Part shown: piece by piece, positions 1-9,025 of the stretch
How positions within the stretch are numbered: the stretch's first letter is position 1
Layout: every line of letters begins with the position of its first letter
Origin: Cyanobacteria bacterium SZAS LIN-3
Lineage (GTDB): Bacteria; Cyanobacteriota; Vampirovibrionia; Obscuribacterales; Obscuribacteraceae
Direction: 5' to 3'
Assembly (NCBI GenBank): GCA_018266215.1
Contig: JAFEAV010000013.1
Coordinates: forward strand, 1-64,000
DNA length: 64,000 nucleotides
Program-made: the position numbers and the translations under genes
Notes under the pieces: generated by a model
Seen by the model: the letters and a program-made list of their open reading frames with translations, nothing else
The model's database searches: none
What the model was told of the DNA's origin: nothing

Positions 1-1160
1 CGCGTCGTCCCGAAGGAGCCGGTGGCTATGAAGGCCGTCCGCGTCGTCCCGAAGGTGCCGGCGGTTATGAAGGCCGTCCGCGTCGTCCGGAAGGTGCCGG
101 CGGCTATGAAGGCCGCCCTCGTCGCCCTGAAGGTGCTGGTGGTGGATTTGGCGATAGAGGCGGGTTTGGCGATAGAGGCGGATTTGGTGATAGAGCCGGT
201 CGGCCCCAGGGCGATGCTCCGCGCAGCTATTCCAGGACTCCCGGCCTGAGACGTCCGGAACATTCTTTTGAAGATGATGAAAAGCCGCACGATCGCACAC
301 GCACCGTGCGCTACGACAGTCAGGGCACTACCGAGCCGGAAGAAAGCGCCTTTGAAGAAGAATACATTTATGGTCGCAACAGCGTGCTGGCATTTATGTC
401 CGGCGACAAAGCTCCGATAAATAAGTTGTACGTAAACAAAGAAGCTGATAGCGACAAGCGTTTGGATCGCATTCGCGAACTGGCCAGAGATAACAAAGTG
501 CCGGTTGTGGAAGCCGATAAACGCAAATTGGATTCCATGATTGGTGGTAAAGACAAGCACCAGGGCGTGATTGCGCAGCTCGCTCCGCAGGAATTTCTGG
601 AGCTCTCCGAATTTCTCGAACAGTTCGATATGGAAAAAGCGGCAATCGAAGAAGCTGGTGGTGACATGGCCGGCTATACGATTGCGGTGCTCGACGGTAT
701 CGAAGATCCTCATAATGTCGGCGCCATTGTGCGCTCGGCTGAAGCAACCGGTGTCAAAGCCATTCTTCTGCCGCAGAGACGCTCAGCCGGTCTGACGCAG
801 ACGGTCGCCAGAGTAAGTGCCGGTGCCCTCGCTCATATGAGAGTGGTGCGTATCACCAATATTGTCAGCACGCTCGAGAAGCTGAAAGAAAGAGGCCTCT
901 GGATAGCCGGCCTTTCTCTTGAAGGTGCGACCGATTTGCATAAAACAGATCTGGTCAGACCCCTGGCCCTTGTCATCGGCAGTGAAGGCAGCGGCATCAG
1001 CCGACTTGTCGCCGAGCATTGCGACATGCTCGTCAAGATTCCGATGCTGGGTTATGTGCAATCTCTCAATGCCTCTGTTGCCGCCGGCGTAGTTTTCTAT
1101 GAAGTTGTGCGTCAGAATGTAGCGGCCGGGAAGCAAAGAGAAGTTTCGGCCCAAACTTAG
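1..1160 (+). CDS. rlmB: RlmB/TrmH-family 23S rRNA 2'-O-ribose methyltransferase, 5' end cut by window, repeat-rich N-terminus
   Basis: SPOUT-class enzyme expected to methylate the ribose of a guanosine in the 23S rRNA peptidyl-transferase loop using SAM. The three SpoU motifs are visible: DPHNVGAIVRS at about 705-737, IGSEGSGISRL at 975-1007 and LNASVAAGVVFYE at 1065-1103, preceded by the substrate-binding domain (YIYGRNSVLAF). The frame is open without a stop from base 3, so the GTG at 306 is probably internal and the true start lies left of the window. The extra N-terminal part has three copies of a 13-residue unit RRPEGAGGYEGRP, then three GFGDRG-type units, then an acidic linker. This is an Arg/Gly-rich, probably disordered region not usual in RlmB. 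The family call is firm; the exact rRNA target and the full N-terminal length are not. Confidence 0.9.
   Translation, partial: RRPEGAGGYEGRPRRPEGAGGYEGRPRRPEGAGGYEGRPRRPEGAGGGFGDRGGFGDRGGFGDRAGRPQGDAPRSYSRTPGLRRPEHSFEDDEKPHDRTRTVRYDSQGTTEPEESAFEEEYIYGRNSVLAFMSGDKAPINKLYVNKEADSDKRLDRIRELARDNKVPVVEADKRKLDSMIGGKDKHQGVIAQLAPQEFLELSEFLEQFDMEKAAIEEAGGDMAGYTIAVLDGIEDPHNVGAIVRSAEATGVKAILLPQRRSAGLTQTVARVSAGALAHMRVVRITNIVSTLEKLKERGLWIAGLSLEGATDLHKTDLVRPLALVIGSEGSGISRLVAEHCDMLVKIPMLGYVQSLNASVAAGVVFYEVVRQNVAAGKQREVSAQT
3..143 (+). repeat. 39-bp tandem repeat inside rlmB coding sequence
   Basis: Three complete 39-bp units (3-41, 42-80, 81-119) and a partial fourth (120-143) encode RRPEGAGGYEGRP. Differences between units are mostly third-position changes, so the peptide is conserved better than the DNA. 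The array touches the left window edge, so the copy number is a minimum. Confidence 0.95.
144..197 (+). repeat. 18-bp tandem repeat inside rlmB coding sequence
   Basis: Three consecutive 18-bp units encode GFGDRG, GFGDRG and GFGDRA directly after the 39-bp array, extending the Arg/Gly-rich low-complexity segment of the methyltransferase. Confidence 0.9.
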
Positions 1161-1163
1161 AGC

Positions 1164-1249
1164 AAGGCTTGAAAGGCAGCTGGCGGCTTCGTTACAAAAG
1201 TTATATTAAGTTCGTGTAGCGGGTTTGCCAGCTGAATCAGCCTTTTGTT
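1164..1249 (+). terminator. Possible terminator/3' stem of rlmB
   Basis: A two-part stem follows the rlmB stop. The outer part AAGGCT (1164-1169) pairs with AGCCTT (1239-1244), and the inner part CAGCTGGC (1177-1184) pairs with GCCAGCTG (1227-1234). TTTTGTTT follows. The enclosed loop is long (about 42 nt), so this is a weaker terminator candidate than those at 3036 and 28337. Confidence 0.4.
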
Positions 1250-1278
1250 TGACATAGATAAAATGCTATCTGTATGAT
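1249..1278 (+). promoter_or_regulatory. Sigma70-type promoter of the tRNA/tuf unit
   Basis: Consensus -35 TTGACA (1249-1254), 18-bp spacer, -10 TATGAT (1273-1278), about 40 bp upstream of the first tRNA. This is the best promoter match in the left half of the window. Confidence 0.75.
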
Positions 1279-1318
1279 TTCTGATTCGAAGTTTCGTGGG
1301 CTTGCCCAGGAAGCTTAT

Positions 1319-1390
1319 GCCGGTGTAGCTCAGTGGTAGAGCAACGGTTTTGTAAACCGTCGGTCGCGGGTTCAAATCCCATCACCGGCT
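1319..1390 (+). tRNA. tRNA-Thr (anticodon UGU)
   Basis: 72-nt cloverleaf. Acceptor GCCGGTG (1319-1325) pairs with CACCGGC (1383-1389), discriminator T. The anticodon stem ACGGT/ACCGT closes the loop TTTGTAA with anticodon TGT, reading ACA. The T arm has GGTTCAAATCC. CCA is not encoded. First of three tRNAs upstream of tuf. Confidence 0.97.
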
Positions 1391-1394
1391 TTTT

Positions 1395-1477
1395 GGGCGG
1401 ATGTCCGAGTGGCTAAAGGAGGCAGACTGTAAATTTGCTAGCGAAAGCTTACGCTGGTTCGAATCCAGCTCCGCCCA
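1395..1477 (+). tRNA. tRNA-Tyr (anticodon GUA)
   Basis: 83-nt class II tRNA with a long variable arm. Acceptor GGGCGGA (1395-1401) pairs with TCCGCCC (1470-1476), discriminator A. The anticodon stem GCAGA/TTTGC closes the loop CTGTAAA with anticodon GTA. The T arm GCTGG-TTCGAAT-CCAGC is complete. It lies 4 bp after tRNA-Thr, so the two are surely co-transcribed. CCA is not encoded. Confidence 0.97.
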
Positions 1478-1509
1478 GACCATTTGCCTGATGGCAAAAC
1501 AACTTCACG

Positions 1510-1550
1510 GGTAACCTCCCAACTTTTAAAAGAGGGTTGTGGAGGTTGCC
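1510..1550 (+). other. Long hairpin in the tRNA-Tyr/tRNA-Thr spacer
   Basis: GGTAACCTCC (1510-1519) pairs over 10 bp with GGAGGTTGCC (1541-1550). After one bulged T, the CAAC/GTTG inner stem continues around an A-rich loop. No T-tract follows, so it looks like an RNA processing or spacing structure rather than a terminator. A second small stem, TTTGCC/GGCAAA, sits at 1483-1498. Confidence 0.6.
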
Positions 1551-1643
1551 AGTAAGTTTGAGAAGTAAAGAAAACGTGGAGATCGCGGCGCTAAGCCAAA
1601 AACACAGCGATAATGATGGTTACCTGAAAAAGGTATCTACCGT

Positions 1644-1715
1644 GCCCATGTAGCTTAGCGGTAGAGCACCCCCTTGGTAAGGGGGAGGTCACGAGTTCGA
1701 TTCTCGTCATGGGCT
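1644..1715 (+). tRNA. tRNA-Thr (anticodon GGU)
   Basis: 72-nt cloverleaf. Acceptor GCCCATG (1644-1650) pairs with CATGGGC (1708-1714), discriminator T. The anticodon stem CCCCC/GGGGG closes the loop TTGGTAA with anticodon GGT, reading ACC. The T arm has GAGTTCGATTCTC. It lies 115 bp upstream of tuf. Confidence 0.97.
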
Positions 1716-1830
1716 CCATTTCCCAATCATTACCCAGGCATGTGTCTGAATAAATTGGAAACCCGAAAAGTACAAACAAACTGACGGTATTTAACGTACG
1801 CAGCAGAATAATTGAAGGAGAGAAGAGAGG

Positions 1831-3015
<1,185 letters not shown>

Positions 3016-3035
3016 TCAGCAACGAGAAATAAACG

Positions 3036-3064
3036 AAAGGGCTGTCCTCCGGGGCAGCCCTTTT
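3036..3064 (+). terminator. Rho-independent terminator of tuf
   Basis: Perfect 9-bp stem AAAGGGCTG (3036-3044) with CAGCCCTTT (3055-3063), a 10-nt loop and a short T run, 20 bp after the tuf stop. Confidence 0.85.
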
Positions 3065-3079
3065 GGCGTTCAGCACCTT

Positions 3080-4033
3080 TTGCCCTTGCTTCGACCGGCA
3101 CTAATTGCGGTGCTGGCCTTTACCGGGTCAGGACTTCGTGCACCGGCTGCCGCCGCGCCGTCCGGTAAAGCGGGTATCCCTCAGCAACTTTTCGCAGCCG
3201 ATCGAGAGCAGCGCAAGCACAACAACTCTGTGGCGATAATGTTCTGCGATCAGATTATCAAAGTCTCACCAGATGCGGTGCAGGCTTATTTGATCAAATC
3301 TCGTTGCTATTCTGATTTGAAGATGCGGCCCAAGGCTCAGGCCATGATCGTGGAAGCACTGAAGGTCCAGCCTAAATCAGCCGCTGCCCATCTTGAATAT
3401 GGTCGCTGGTATCGCGCCCAGAACGATAATCGGAAAGCACTTGCCGAGTTTGAAGAAGCGATTAAATGTGATCCAACTGATCGTCTGGCCTACCAGGCTC
3501 TGGCCAGCATGGCCGAGCAGGATGGACAGGTGGAAAAGGCGCGAGCGGCTTATTCAGCAGTGATCAAGCTCGATCCCAGAACAAGCGAAAATTACATCCG
3601 GCGCGGGGACTTTTTGCGGCGCCAGGGGCGGGACAGAGAAGCGATAGCGGATTATTCAACGGTGCTCTCGCGCGATATGAAAAATCTGGACGTGCTCAGT
3701 AAGCGCGCCGGACTTTATTACCGGCAGAAGCTCTATCCTCAGGCTTTCAGCGACTATTCCACGATTATGGCCGCCAATCAGTACGATGCCGAGGCCCTGA
3801 TCTTCAGAGCGGCTTGCCGACTGGGAATGCACCAGACTAAGCAAGGGTTCGATGATGTGAATAGAGCCATTGACCTGGACGGCAATGATGGTCACGCCTA
3901 TTTTGTCCGGGGCAAGCTCTACCTGGCTCAGGGTGATAAGGCCCGGGGCGAAGCTGACCTGAAGAAGGCTGCCAGTCTTGGTTACAACCGTGAGGGTGAC
4001 GAGGCTAAAGTAACAATCATTCCGAAGCCCTAG
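3080..4033 (+). CDS. Secreted/periplasmic TPR-repeat protein
   Basis: About 317 residues made almost wholly of tetratricopeptide repeats (units such as AYQALASMAEQDGQVEKAR and NYIRRGDFLRRQGRDREA), so probably a protein-interaction scaffold. The chosen TTG at 3080 gives a short hydrophobic N-terminus, PLLRPALIAVLAFTGSG, ending in Ala-rich APAAAA, which fits a signal peptide. The frame stays open upstream into tuf, but a start there would have to cross the tuf terminator. No clear ribosome site is seen for any start (alternatives are TTG 3086 and GTG 3110). The 3' end overlaps the convergent kinase gene by 17 bp. Specific function unknown. Confidence 0.7.
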   Translation: MPLLRPALIAVLAFTGSGLRAPAAAAPSGKAGIPQQLFAADREQRKHNNSVAIMFCDQIIKVSPDAVQAYLIKSRCYSDLKMRPKAQAMIVEALKVQPKSAAAHLEYGRWYRAQNDNRKALAEFEEAIKCDPTDRLAYQALASMAEQDGQVEKARAAYSAVIKLDPRTSENYIRRGDFLRRQGRDREAIADYSTVLSRDMKNLDVLSKRAGLYYRQKLYPQAFSDYSTIMAANQYDAEALIFRAACRLGMHQTKQGFDDVNRAIDLDGNDGHAYFVRGKLYLAQGDKARGEADLKKAASLGYNREGDEAKVTIIPKP

Positions 4034-6377
4034 TTTTTACTTTTTCGGCTTCCTTCGTATTTATTTTGATCGTCACCGACTCTGGCTCCACCGTTTCGTC
4101 CGGACCCAGGATCTCGGCCACGGCGGCGGCATTTTCCGGACGGGCATTGGCTTCCATCTGGGTGAGATAGGAGATCAGATGGTCCAGTTTGTCGCTCACC
4201 GGCAGACCATCCTTCTGCGCCCTGGCCACCGAAATGGGTGTCGGGTCCTTGCCCCCGGCCAGGTAATAGAGAGTGGCGCCAAAGGCGTAGAGGTCGCTTG
4301 CCGGCACGGCATTGCCGCGGAATTGTTCCGGCGGCAGATAGGCCTGCTTGCCCACCACAGTGCCGGTCGTAGCGTACGCTACCTGCTGGGCTACGTTGAA
4401 ATCTATGAGTTTGAGCGTACCGTCTTTGTTGAGGATCAAATTGTCCGGAGTGAAATCGCGGTGCACCAGGGGTGGTGAGAGGCCATGCAGATAATCGAGT
4501 ATGGAGCACATCTGTCTGGCCAGGGATAAGATCTGCTCCTCCGACATTGGACCGTCGCGTTCCACTAGCTGTCTCAGGTTTTGTCCGTCGATGTGTTCTA
4601 AAACCAGATAAGCACGGTGGTCCTCGACGAAGAAGCCTTCCAGTTTGACCACCTGGGGATGATCAAGACTGCTCAAAAGTTTCGCTTCTTTTTCAAAACT
4701 TTCCAGGGATTGCCTTCTGGCATTGATGTCGACAAAAACCGGCAGGACAAATTCTTTTAGCACCACTTCCTTGTCTTTGCGTTTGTCCAGAGCCAGGTAG
4801 GCAAAGCCCTGCCCTCCGACTCCCAGCTCGCGTTTTACCAGGTAGCGATTGTCGTTGAGGACGGCATCCTGCACCAGGGGTTTGAGTTTTTCCCTCTTGG
4901 GCGGGGCGGCCAGGGCCTGCAGCCAGAGCTCGGTGTAGTTTTGCTCCATCGGCCGGCGCAGCGTTTCTTCGATGGCTGCTTCTCTGCTTATGTCCGGGGC
5001 GAAGCGATCGATTGCCCCCAGAAGTTTTTCGCGATCATCGGTGGAGCTGATGCCGCCCAGCTTTAAGACCACCGGTGCTCCGGTGTAGCGCTCAAATACA
5101 AGCCGATCGGAGGCAGCCGAAGTTTTACCCGGGGGGCGTTCGACTTTGATGTGCTTGATTGTATTCCAGGCAATTGTCTGAGCCTTTTTGCCGGAGGCAT
5201 TGCTGTAAATGAGCTTGAGACCGTCTTTGCCCGCGGCCAGTCTCTTTGGTGCGCGGACAAAGGAAAAGGACGAATAGCAAAAAATTGAATAAGTGATCAG
5301 GCCAAAGAGAAAGACCATAATCTGATTGGCCAGGGCGGTAGCAGTGAGATGGCCGAAGACAAAGGGCTCGCTGCCCGCTCCGGCGACACCGGCAGCACCG
5401 GCGGTGGCTGTACCATGAGCCATGAGAGGACCTATGGTGGCGGCGATAAAAGTGAGGATGCCAGTGTGCAACTGCCCGGCTACCGCACCCAAGAGAATGA
5501 GCAGTACAAGGCCTATCTTCCAGGGACTGCGCAGTGCAAATCTCTGCTTGAACCATTTTTGCACTTCGACAAAATGGTTGTAGCGAATTTCAATTGCACC
5601 GTCTTCAATTGGCGCTGAAGAGACCGCCGGCAGGGACTGAGGGTTTTTGCAGAGTTGCAGTGCGGGATTGGTGCGCACGATGATATTGCGCAGGTAAATG
5701 AAAGTTATAGCGGAGAAAAGCAAATTGATCGGAGCAAACCACTGGGGCGCAAACATAGTCGGCCCGGCTATGGTCATGAGCGATGCCAGGCTTGCCAGGC
5801 CGCCGGCAATGGCCGCTTTTTTATTGAATTTTATTTTGCCGTCGGCGCCCTCCAGGTGAGAGGCCTTGTAACCCAGGGCGACTGTCATATAGAGCCAGCG
5901 CAGCAGGGGCACGCCCAGGCCTACGCAGATCCCAATTGAGGCGAGGACAAATGGGACGATGAAGCTCGGTCCGGAGAAGAGCATAGTCGTTATGGTGACG
6001 CCGGGCACAAAAAAGAGCAGCGAGAGAAGGATCGGATGAATACAGGCCAGCCGGTCAAGTCGGGCCCAGTTGCTGCGGCTTTCACCGCGGTGCAGGCGTG
6101 AGACTACATCCGAGAAGAAGCAACTGTGAAAAATGAGACTGAGTACAACAACGCCCAGATTCAACAGGGACTGGATAAGCGAGCTTACGTCACCGTCGCT
6201 GGGAAAGGAGAGAATGCCTGAGGCGGCGACTACGAGCATGACGGCGGCGCAGGCGAAGGCCAGGATGTCTATGACGGTCAGGACAACCGGTGTTTCATTC
6301 TCGTCGCTTCCCGCCGGCACGAGCTCTTTGCCGGACGCACCTTCGATGGTGATATTTTCCAGTTTCTCCTCCGCCAT
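4017..6377 (-). CDS. Polytopic membrane Ser/Thr protein kinase with DFN in place of DFG
   Basis: 786 residues. About eight or nine hydrophobic segments fill residues 33-372. A PH-like stretch follows (about 380-460, with IAWNTIKHIKVER and DRLVFERY), then a C-terminal Hanks-type kinase domain (about 511-760). Visible kinase features are the Gly loop GVGGQGF (519-525), Lys541 (VVLKE), HRDFTPDN (639-646) and PPEQ in place of APEQ. The catalytic loop has Thr where most kinases have Lys, and the Mg-binding DFG is DFN (659-661). It may therefore be an unusual active kinase or a weak or pseudo-kinase. It is the third gene of a leftward operon, with its ATG overlapping the stop of the upstream paralogue by one base. 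The kinase at the C-terminus reverses the usual PknB layout. Confidence 0.85.
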   Translation of the reverse strand: MAEEKLENITIEGASGKELVPAGSDENETPVVLTVIDILAFACAAVMLVVAASGILSFPSDGDVSSLIQSLLNLGVVVLSLIFHSCFFSDVVSRLHRGESRSNWARLDRLACIHPILLSLLFFVPGVTITTMLFSGPSFIVPFVLASIGICVGLGVPLLRWLYMTVALGYKASHLEGADGKIKFNKKAAIAGGLASLASLMTIAGPTMFAPQWFAPINLLFSAITFIYLRNIIVRTNPALQLCKNPQSLPAVSSAPIEDGAIEIRYNHFVEVQKWFKQRFALRSPWKIGLVLLILLGAVAGQLHTGILTFIAATIGPLMAHGTATAGAAGVAGAGSEPFVFGHLTATALANQIMVFLFGLITYSIFCYSSFSFVRAPKRLAAGKDGLKLIYSNASGKKAQTIAWNTIKHIKVERPPGKTSAASDRLVFERYTGAPVVLKLGGISSTDDREKLLGAIDRFAPDISREAAIEETLRRPMEQNYTELWLQALAAPPKREKLKPLVQDAVLNDNRYLVKRELGVGGQGFAYLALDKRKDKEVVLKEFVLPVFVDINARRQSLESFEKEAKLLSSLDHPQVVKLEGFFVEDHRAYLVLEHIDGQNLRQLVERDGPMSEEQILSLARQMCSILDYLHGLSPPLVHRDFTPDNLILNKDGTLKLIDFNVAQQVAYATTGTVVGKQAYLPPEQFRGNAVPASDLYAFGATLYYLAGGKDPTPISVARAQKDGLPVSDKLDHLISYLTQMEANARPENAAAVAEILGPDETVEPESVTIKINTKEAEKVKTRASE

Positions 6378-7819
6378 CAGTGCGCACCTGCACTGAGAGC
6401 AGCGGCAGTCGGTGCGTCTTTCTTAATCGCTTCCAGTATGGCCACTATTTCGGCGGCGTCTCTGGGGCGCTCTTCCGCTTCAAAAGCGCTCAGGGCTGCT
6501 ACCAGTTCGTCGAAGCGCGGATCGATGGAGATGTCTTTGCTGCTCGGTCTCGATATGGACAGGGGGACAGGATCCTGGCCGGTAAGCAGGTAATAGAGTG
6601 TGCCGGAAAGAGCGTAGAAGTCGCTCTGGGGAATGGCCTTGCCCCGCAACTGCTCGGGGGCGATAAAAGCCTGTTTGCCAATCAGTGTGCCGGTGGCGGT
6701 GCCGATGAATTCATTGGCGGCACCAAAGTCTATGAGCACTATTGTGCCGTCGTTGCGCAAAACGATATTGTCGGGGGTGAGGTCGCGGTGGATGACGGCG
6801 TTTTCCTGGCTGTGGAGGAAATGCAATATGCGGGCCAGGTCCAGCGCCCAGTCCAGGACCTTCTCCTGCTGCTGCGCCCCGTGTTGTTTTACCAGCTGCC
6901 GCAGATCCTGGCCGTGCACATATTCGAGGATGAGATAGTGGCGGTCATCCTCGACGAATACATCGAGAACCCGTGCGATTTGAGGATGGTTGAGTCCGGC
7001 CAGTATCTGAGCTTCTTTGGCCAGATATTGTTGAGCTGCCTGCTTGGCCTCTTCATTTGAGCTTGGAGGCACCACCGCTTCTTTGAGCACGACCAGATCA
7101 TTGCCGTCCTTTTGCGCCAGATAAATGGCCGAAAATCCACCGAAGGCAAGCTGTCTCACTACTTTGAGTTGCCCGCCGCGCAGGGCGTGATCCGGCTCAA
7201 GCGGGACAAAAGAAGTGGCGTGGAAGCGTCTGCCCAGTTCTTCCTCCCAGATCTGGGTGTAGGAATGGCCGGCGATTCCTTTAGTTTCGTTTTGCAGTTG
7301 ATTTTGAAAGGCAATCAGCTCCGCACCTCTTTCGCAGTCTTTGCCCCAGAGTTCGATGGCCAGGAGCAATTTTTCCAGCTCTTCTTTTTTTATGCTGTCG
7401 ATATTGAGGCTGACGACGGCCGAGTCTTCATAGGTGAGCAGCAAGCGGTCAGAGCCGCTGGGATTGCTTGCCAGGGTGGCTCTTCTCAGACTTTTCCAGG
7501 GGCGATTGGTCTTGAAGTTGAGACAGGTGAGATAGAAAGGGGGAAAGGCTATGCCGTCGGCGGTGACATTGAGCCTGTCGTTTTCCATGATCGCCGAATT
7601 GAAAAATCCGGCCAGTATGAGAAAGGTCAGGCCTAAAATAACAGGTGCCACCACATACAGTGGCGTGTTCATGCCGTCGGCCGTAGTCACGAAAAACAGC
7701 GTCATGCCCAGAGCGCTGGGAAAGACCATGCACCATAAGGGCAGCAGTGCCAGCGAGGCGCCGAACCCTATCTTTTGTGGTTGGTTCTCGTAACGTATCG
7801 AAAGATCAAAGTCCGCCAT
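6377..7819 (-). CDS. Membrane-anchored Ser/Thr protein kinase
   Basis: 480 residues. Two transmembrane helices (about 20-45 and 53-75) are followed by a PH-like stretch (about 88-160, PWKSLRRATL and DRLLLTYED), a linker, then a kinase domain (about 218-465). The Gly loop LAFGGFS (224-230), Lys246, HRDLTPDN (344-351), canonical DFG (364-366), APEQ (387-390) and SDFYALSG are all present. As in its neighbour, the catalytic-loop Lys is Thr. The phrases EDDRHYLILEYVHGQDLRQL here and EDHRAYLVLEHIDGQNLRQL next door show tandem duplication of the kinase part. It starts 3 bp after the upstream membrane TPR gene, so it is co-transcribed. Substrate unknown. Confidence 0.88.
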   Translation of the reverse strand: MADFDLSIRYENQPQKIGFGASLALLPLWCMVFPSALGMTLFFVTTADGMNTPLYVVAPVILGLTFLILAGFFNSAIMENDRLNVTADGIAFPPFYLTCLNFKTNRPWKSLRRATLASNPSGSDRLLLTYEDSAVVSLNIDSIKKEELEKLLLAIELWGKDCERGAELIAFQNQLQNETKGIAGHSYTQIWEEELGRRFHATSFVPLEPDHALRGGQLKVVRQLAFGGFSAIYLAQKDGNDLVVLKEAVVPPSSNEEAKQAAQQYLAKEAQILAGLNHPQIARVLDVFVEDDRHYLILEYVHGQDLRQLVKQHGAQQQEKVLDWALDLARILHFLHSQENAVIHRDLTPDNIVLRNDGTIVLIDFGAANEFIGTATGTLIGKQAFIAPEQLRGKAIPQSDFYALSGTLYYLLTGQDPVPLSISRPSSKDISIDPRFDELVAALSAFEAEERPRDAAEIVAILEAIKKDAPTAAALSAGAH

Positions 7820-7822
7820 CGA

Positions 7823-9025
7823 TTAATTCAGTGCCTCGCTCATATAGGTGTCACTGGTGTGTCCCGGCTCATCGCTTTTTCTATAGGATGAGGCCCTGTC
7901 GAATAATTCTTTTGCTTCCGCCCGGTTTCCCATTTTCAGCTTGTTCCAGGCCGCTTCGCGCAGGCAGTTGCCGTGCCGGTCTTTGTCATACGCGCCTTCG
8001 TCGTCGGCCAGGGCCTTGTCGAAATTTTTGAGAGCCTTGTCGAATTCCCCCTGGGCCGCTTCTATATGAGCCGGGCCGGGCAGACGGCTGTGGCTGCGGG
8101 CGACGAGATAGTGCGAGTCGGCAAGGTCGGCAAAATTCGGCTCTTTCACTTTGGCCAGCTGGGCCAGACTGTCTTTACCCAGGGCCAGAGCTTTGTCGTA
8201 TTGACCGAGGTCGAAGTTGTAATCGCCGGCATTGTAGTCGTAAAGTGCCTGACCTTCATGGTCACCGGCGACTTTAGCCAGGGCAATCGCCTTTTGAAAG
8301 TAAATGAGGATGCGATTTTTGTCGGGGTCGTCAAGGGTGCGCAGGGTGTCGGCCAGATTGTTGTAAGTGGAGGCAAGCTTTTGTGGCCTGGTAGAGCTAT
8401 CCGCCGTCTGCGCTTTGAGAACCTTTTCAAAGAGCGGCTTTGCTTTATCGGACTGAGCCAGGCTGAATTGATAGATTTCGGCCTGGCTGGAGAGAGCATC
8501 TATATATTGTTTGTTCAGTGCCGGGCCGCCCAACCGCGCTTCCTCGGCTGCCCTGGCGTAAAGAGCTACCGCGGCTTCGTTGTCGCCGTCGTCGCGGGCC
8601 TTTGCGGCCAGCCTGGCGACGGACTGACTCATGACAAGCGGGGTGATCTTTTTGCCGGCGGGGAAGTTCACTGACTGGGAACTTTCCTGGGCTCCGTTTC
8701 CTGACGTTATCTGACCCCATTTTTTTTGCTGGGTAGAGACGTAAATCACCCCCGCCAGAGCGACGATCGAGGCGCCGACGATGATCAGGCCCTTCTTCAA
8801 GATCGGCCGCAGGTCGGGCTGGATCATGGCCTGGCCGAGGGTGCGGCGGCGTGATTTTTCCATGCTGGCCGCGGCCAGGCCCTGTTTGGACTGGCTGACG
8901 CCGGCGGGCGCAAGGTTGCCCTGGCTGCTTTTGGGAGCTTTCTGCGCCTTTAGATCGGTCTTTGTATTAGCCGTTGAGCTGTCACTTACGACTTTTTGGC
9001 TTTGTTCGTCAAAGCGATAGGGCAT
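7823..9025 (-). CDS. Single-pass membrane TPR protein, first gene of kinase operon
   Basis: 400 residues: an N-terminal cytosolic segment rich in Lys, Ser and Gln, one transmembrane helix (about 79-95, LIIVGASIVALAGVIYV), then TPR-like helical repeats to the end. The repeats sense or bind partners outside the membrane if the N-terminus is inside. Spacing to the first kinase is 3 bp, which suggests a scaffold or receptor for the two kinases; that role is inference. The cytosolic tail contains SRRR and several Ser/Thr residues that could be phosphorylated. Confidence 0.75.
   Translation of the reverse strand: MPYRFDEQSQKVVSDSSTANTKTDLKAQKAPKSSQGNLAPAGVSQSKQGLAAASMEKSRRRTLGQAMIQPDLRPILKKGLIIVGASIVALAGVIYVSTQQKKWGQITSGNGAQESSQSVNFPAGKKITPLVMSQSVARLAAKARDDGDNEAAVALYARAAEEARLGGPALNKQYIDALSSQAEIYQFSLAQSDKAKPLFEKVLKAQTADSSTRPQKLASTYNNLADTLRTLDDPDKNRILIYFQKAIALAKVAGDHEGQALYDYNAGDYNFDLGQYDKALALGKDSLAQLAKVKEPNFADLADSHYLVARSHSRLPGPAHIEAAQGEFDKALKNFDKALADDEGAYDKDRHGNCLREAAWNKLKMGNRAEAKELFDRASSYRKSDEPGHTSDTYMSEALN

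Noticed and set aside
1..143. CRISPR array
   Set aside because: The 39-bp units are directly adjacent with no spacers and they code for a periodic peptide.
22..249. Val/Ala/Lys-rich reading frame in the first 250 bases
   Set aside because: It is the shifted reading of the 39-bp repeat; the methyltransferase frame is open across the whole stretch and runs into clear SpoU motifs.
1478..1643. A hidden tRNA-Gly between tRNA-Tyr and tRNA-Thr
   Set aside because: No acceptor, T-arm or Gly anticodon loop can be built; only hairpins are found.
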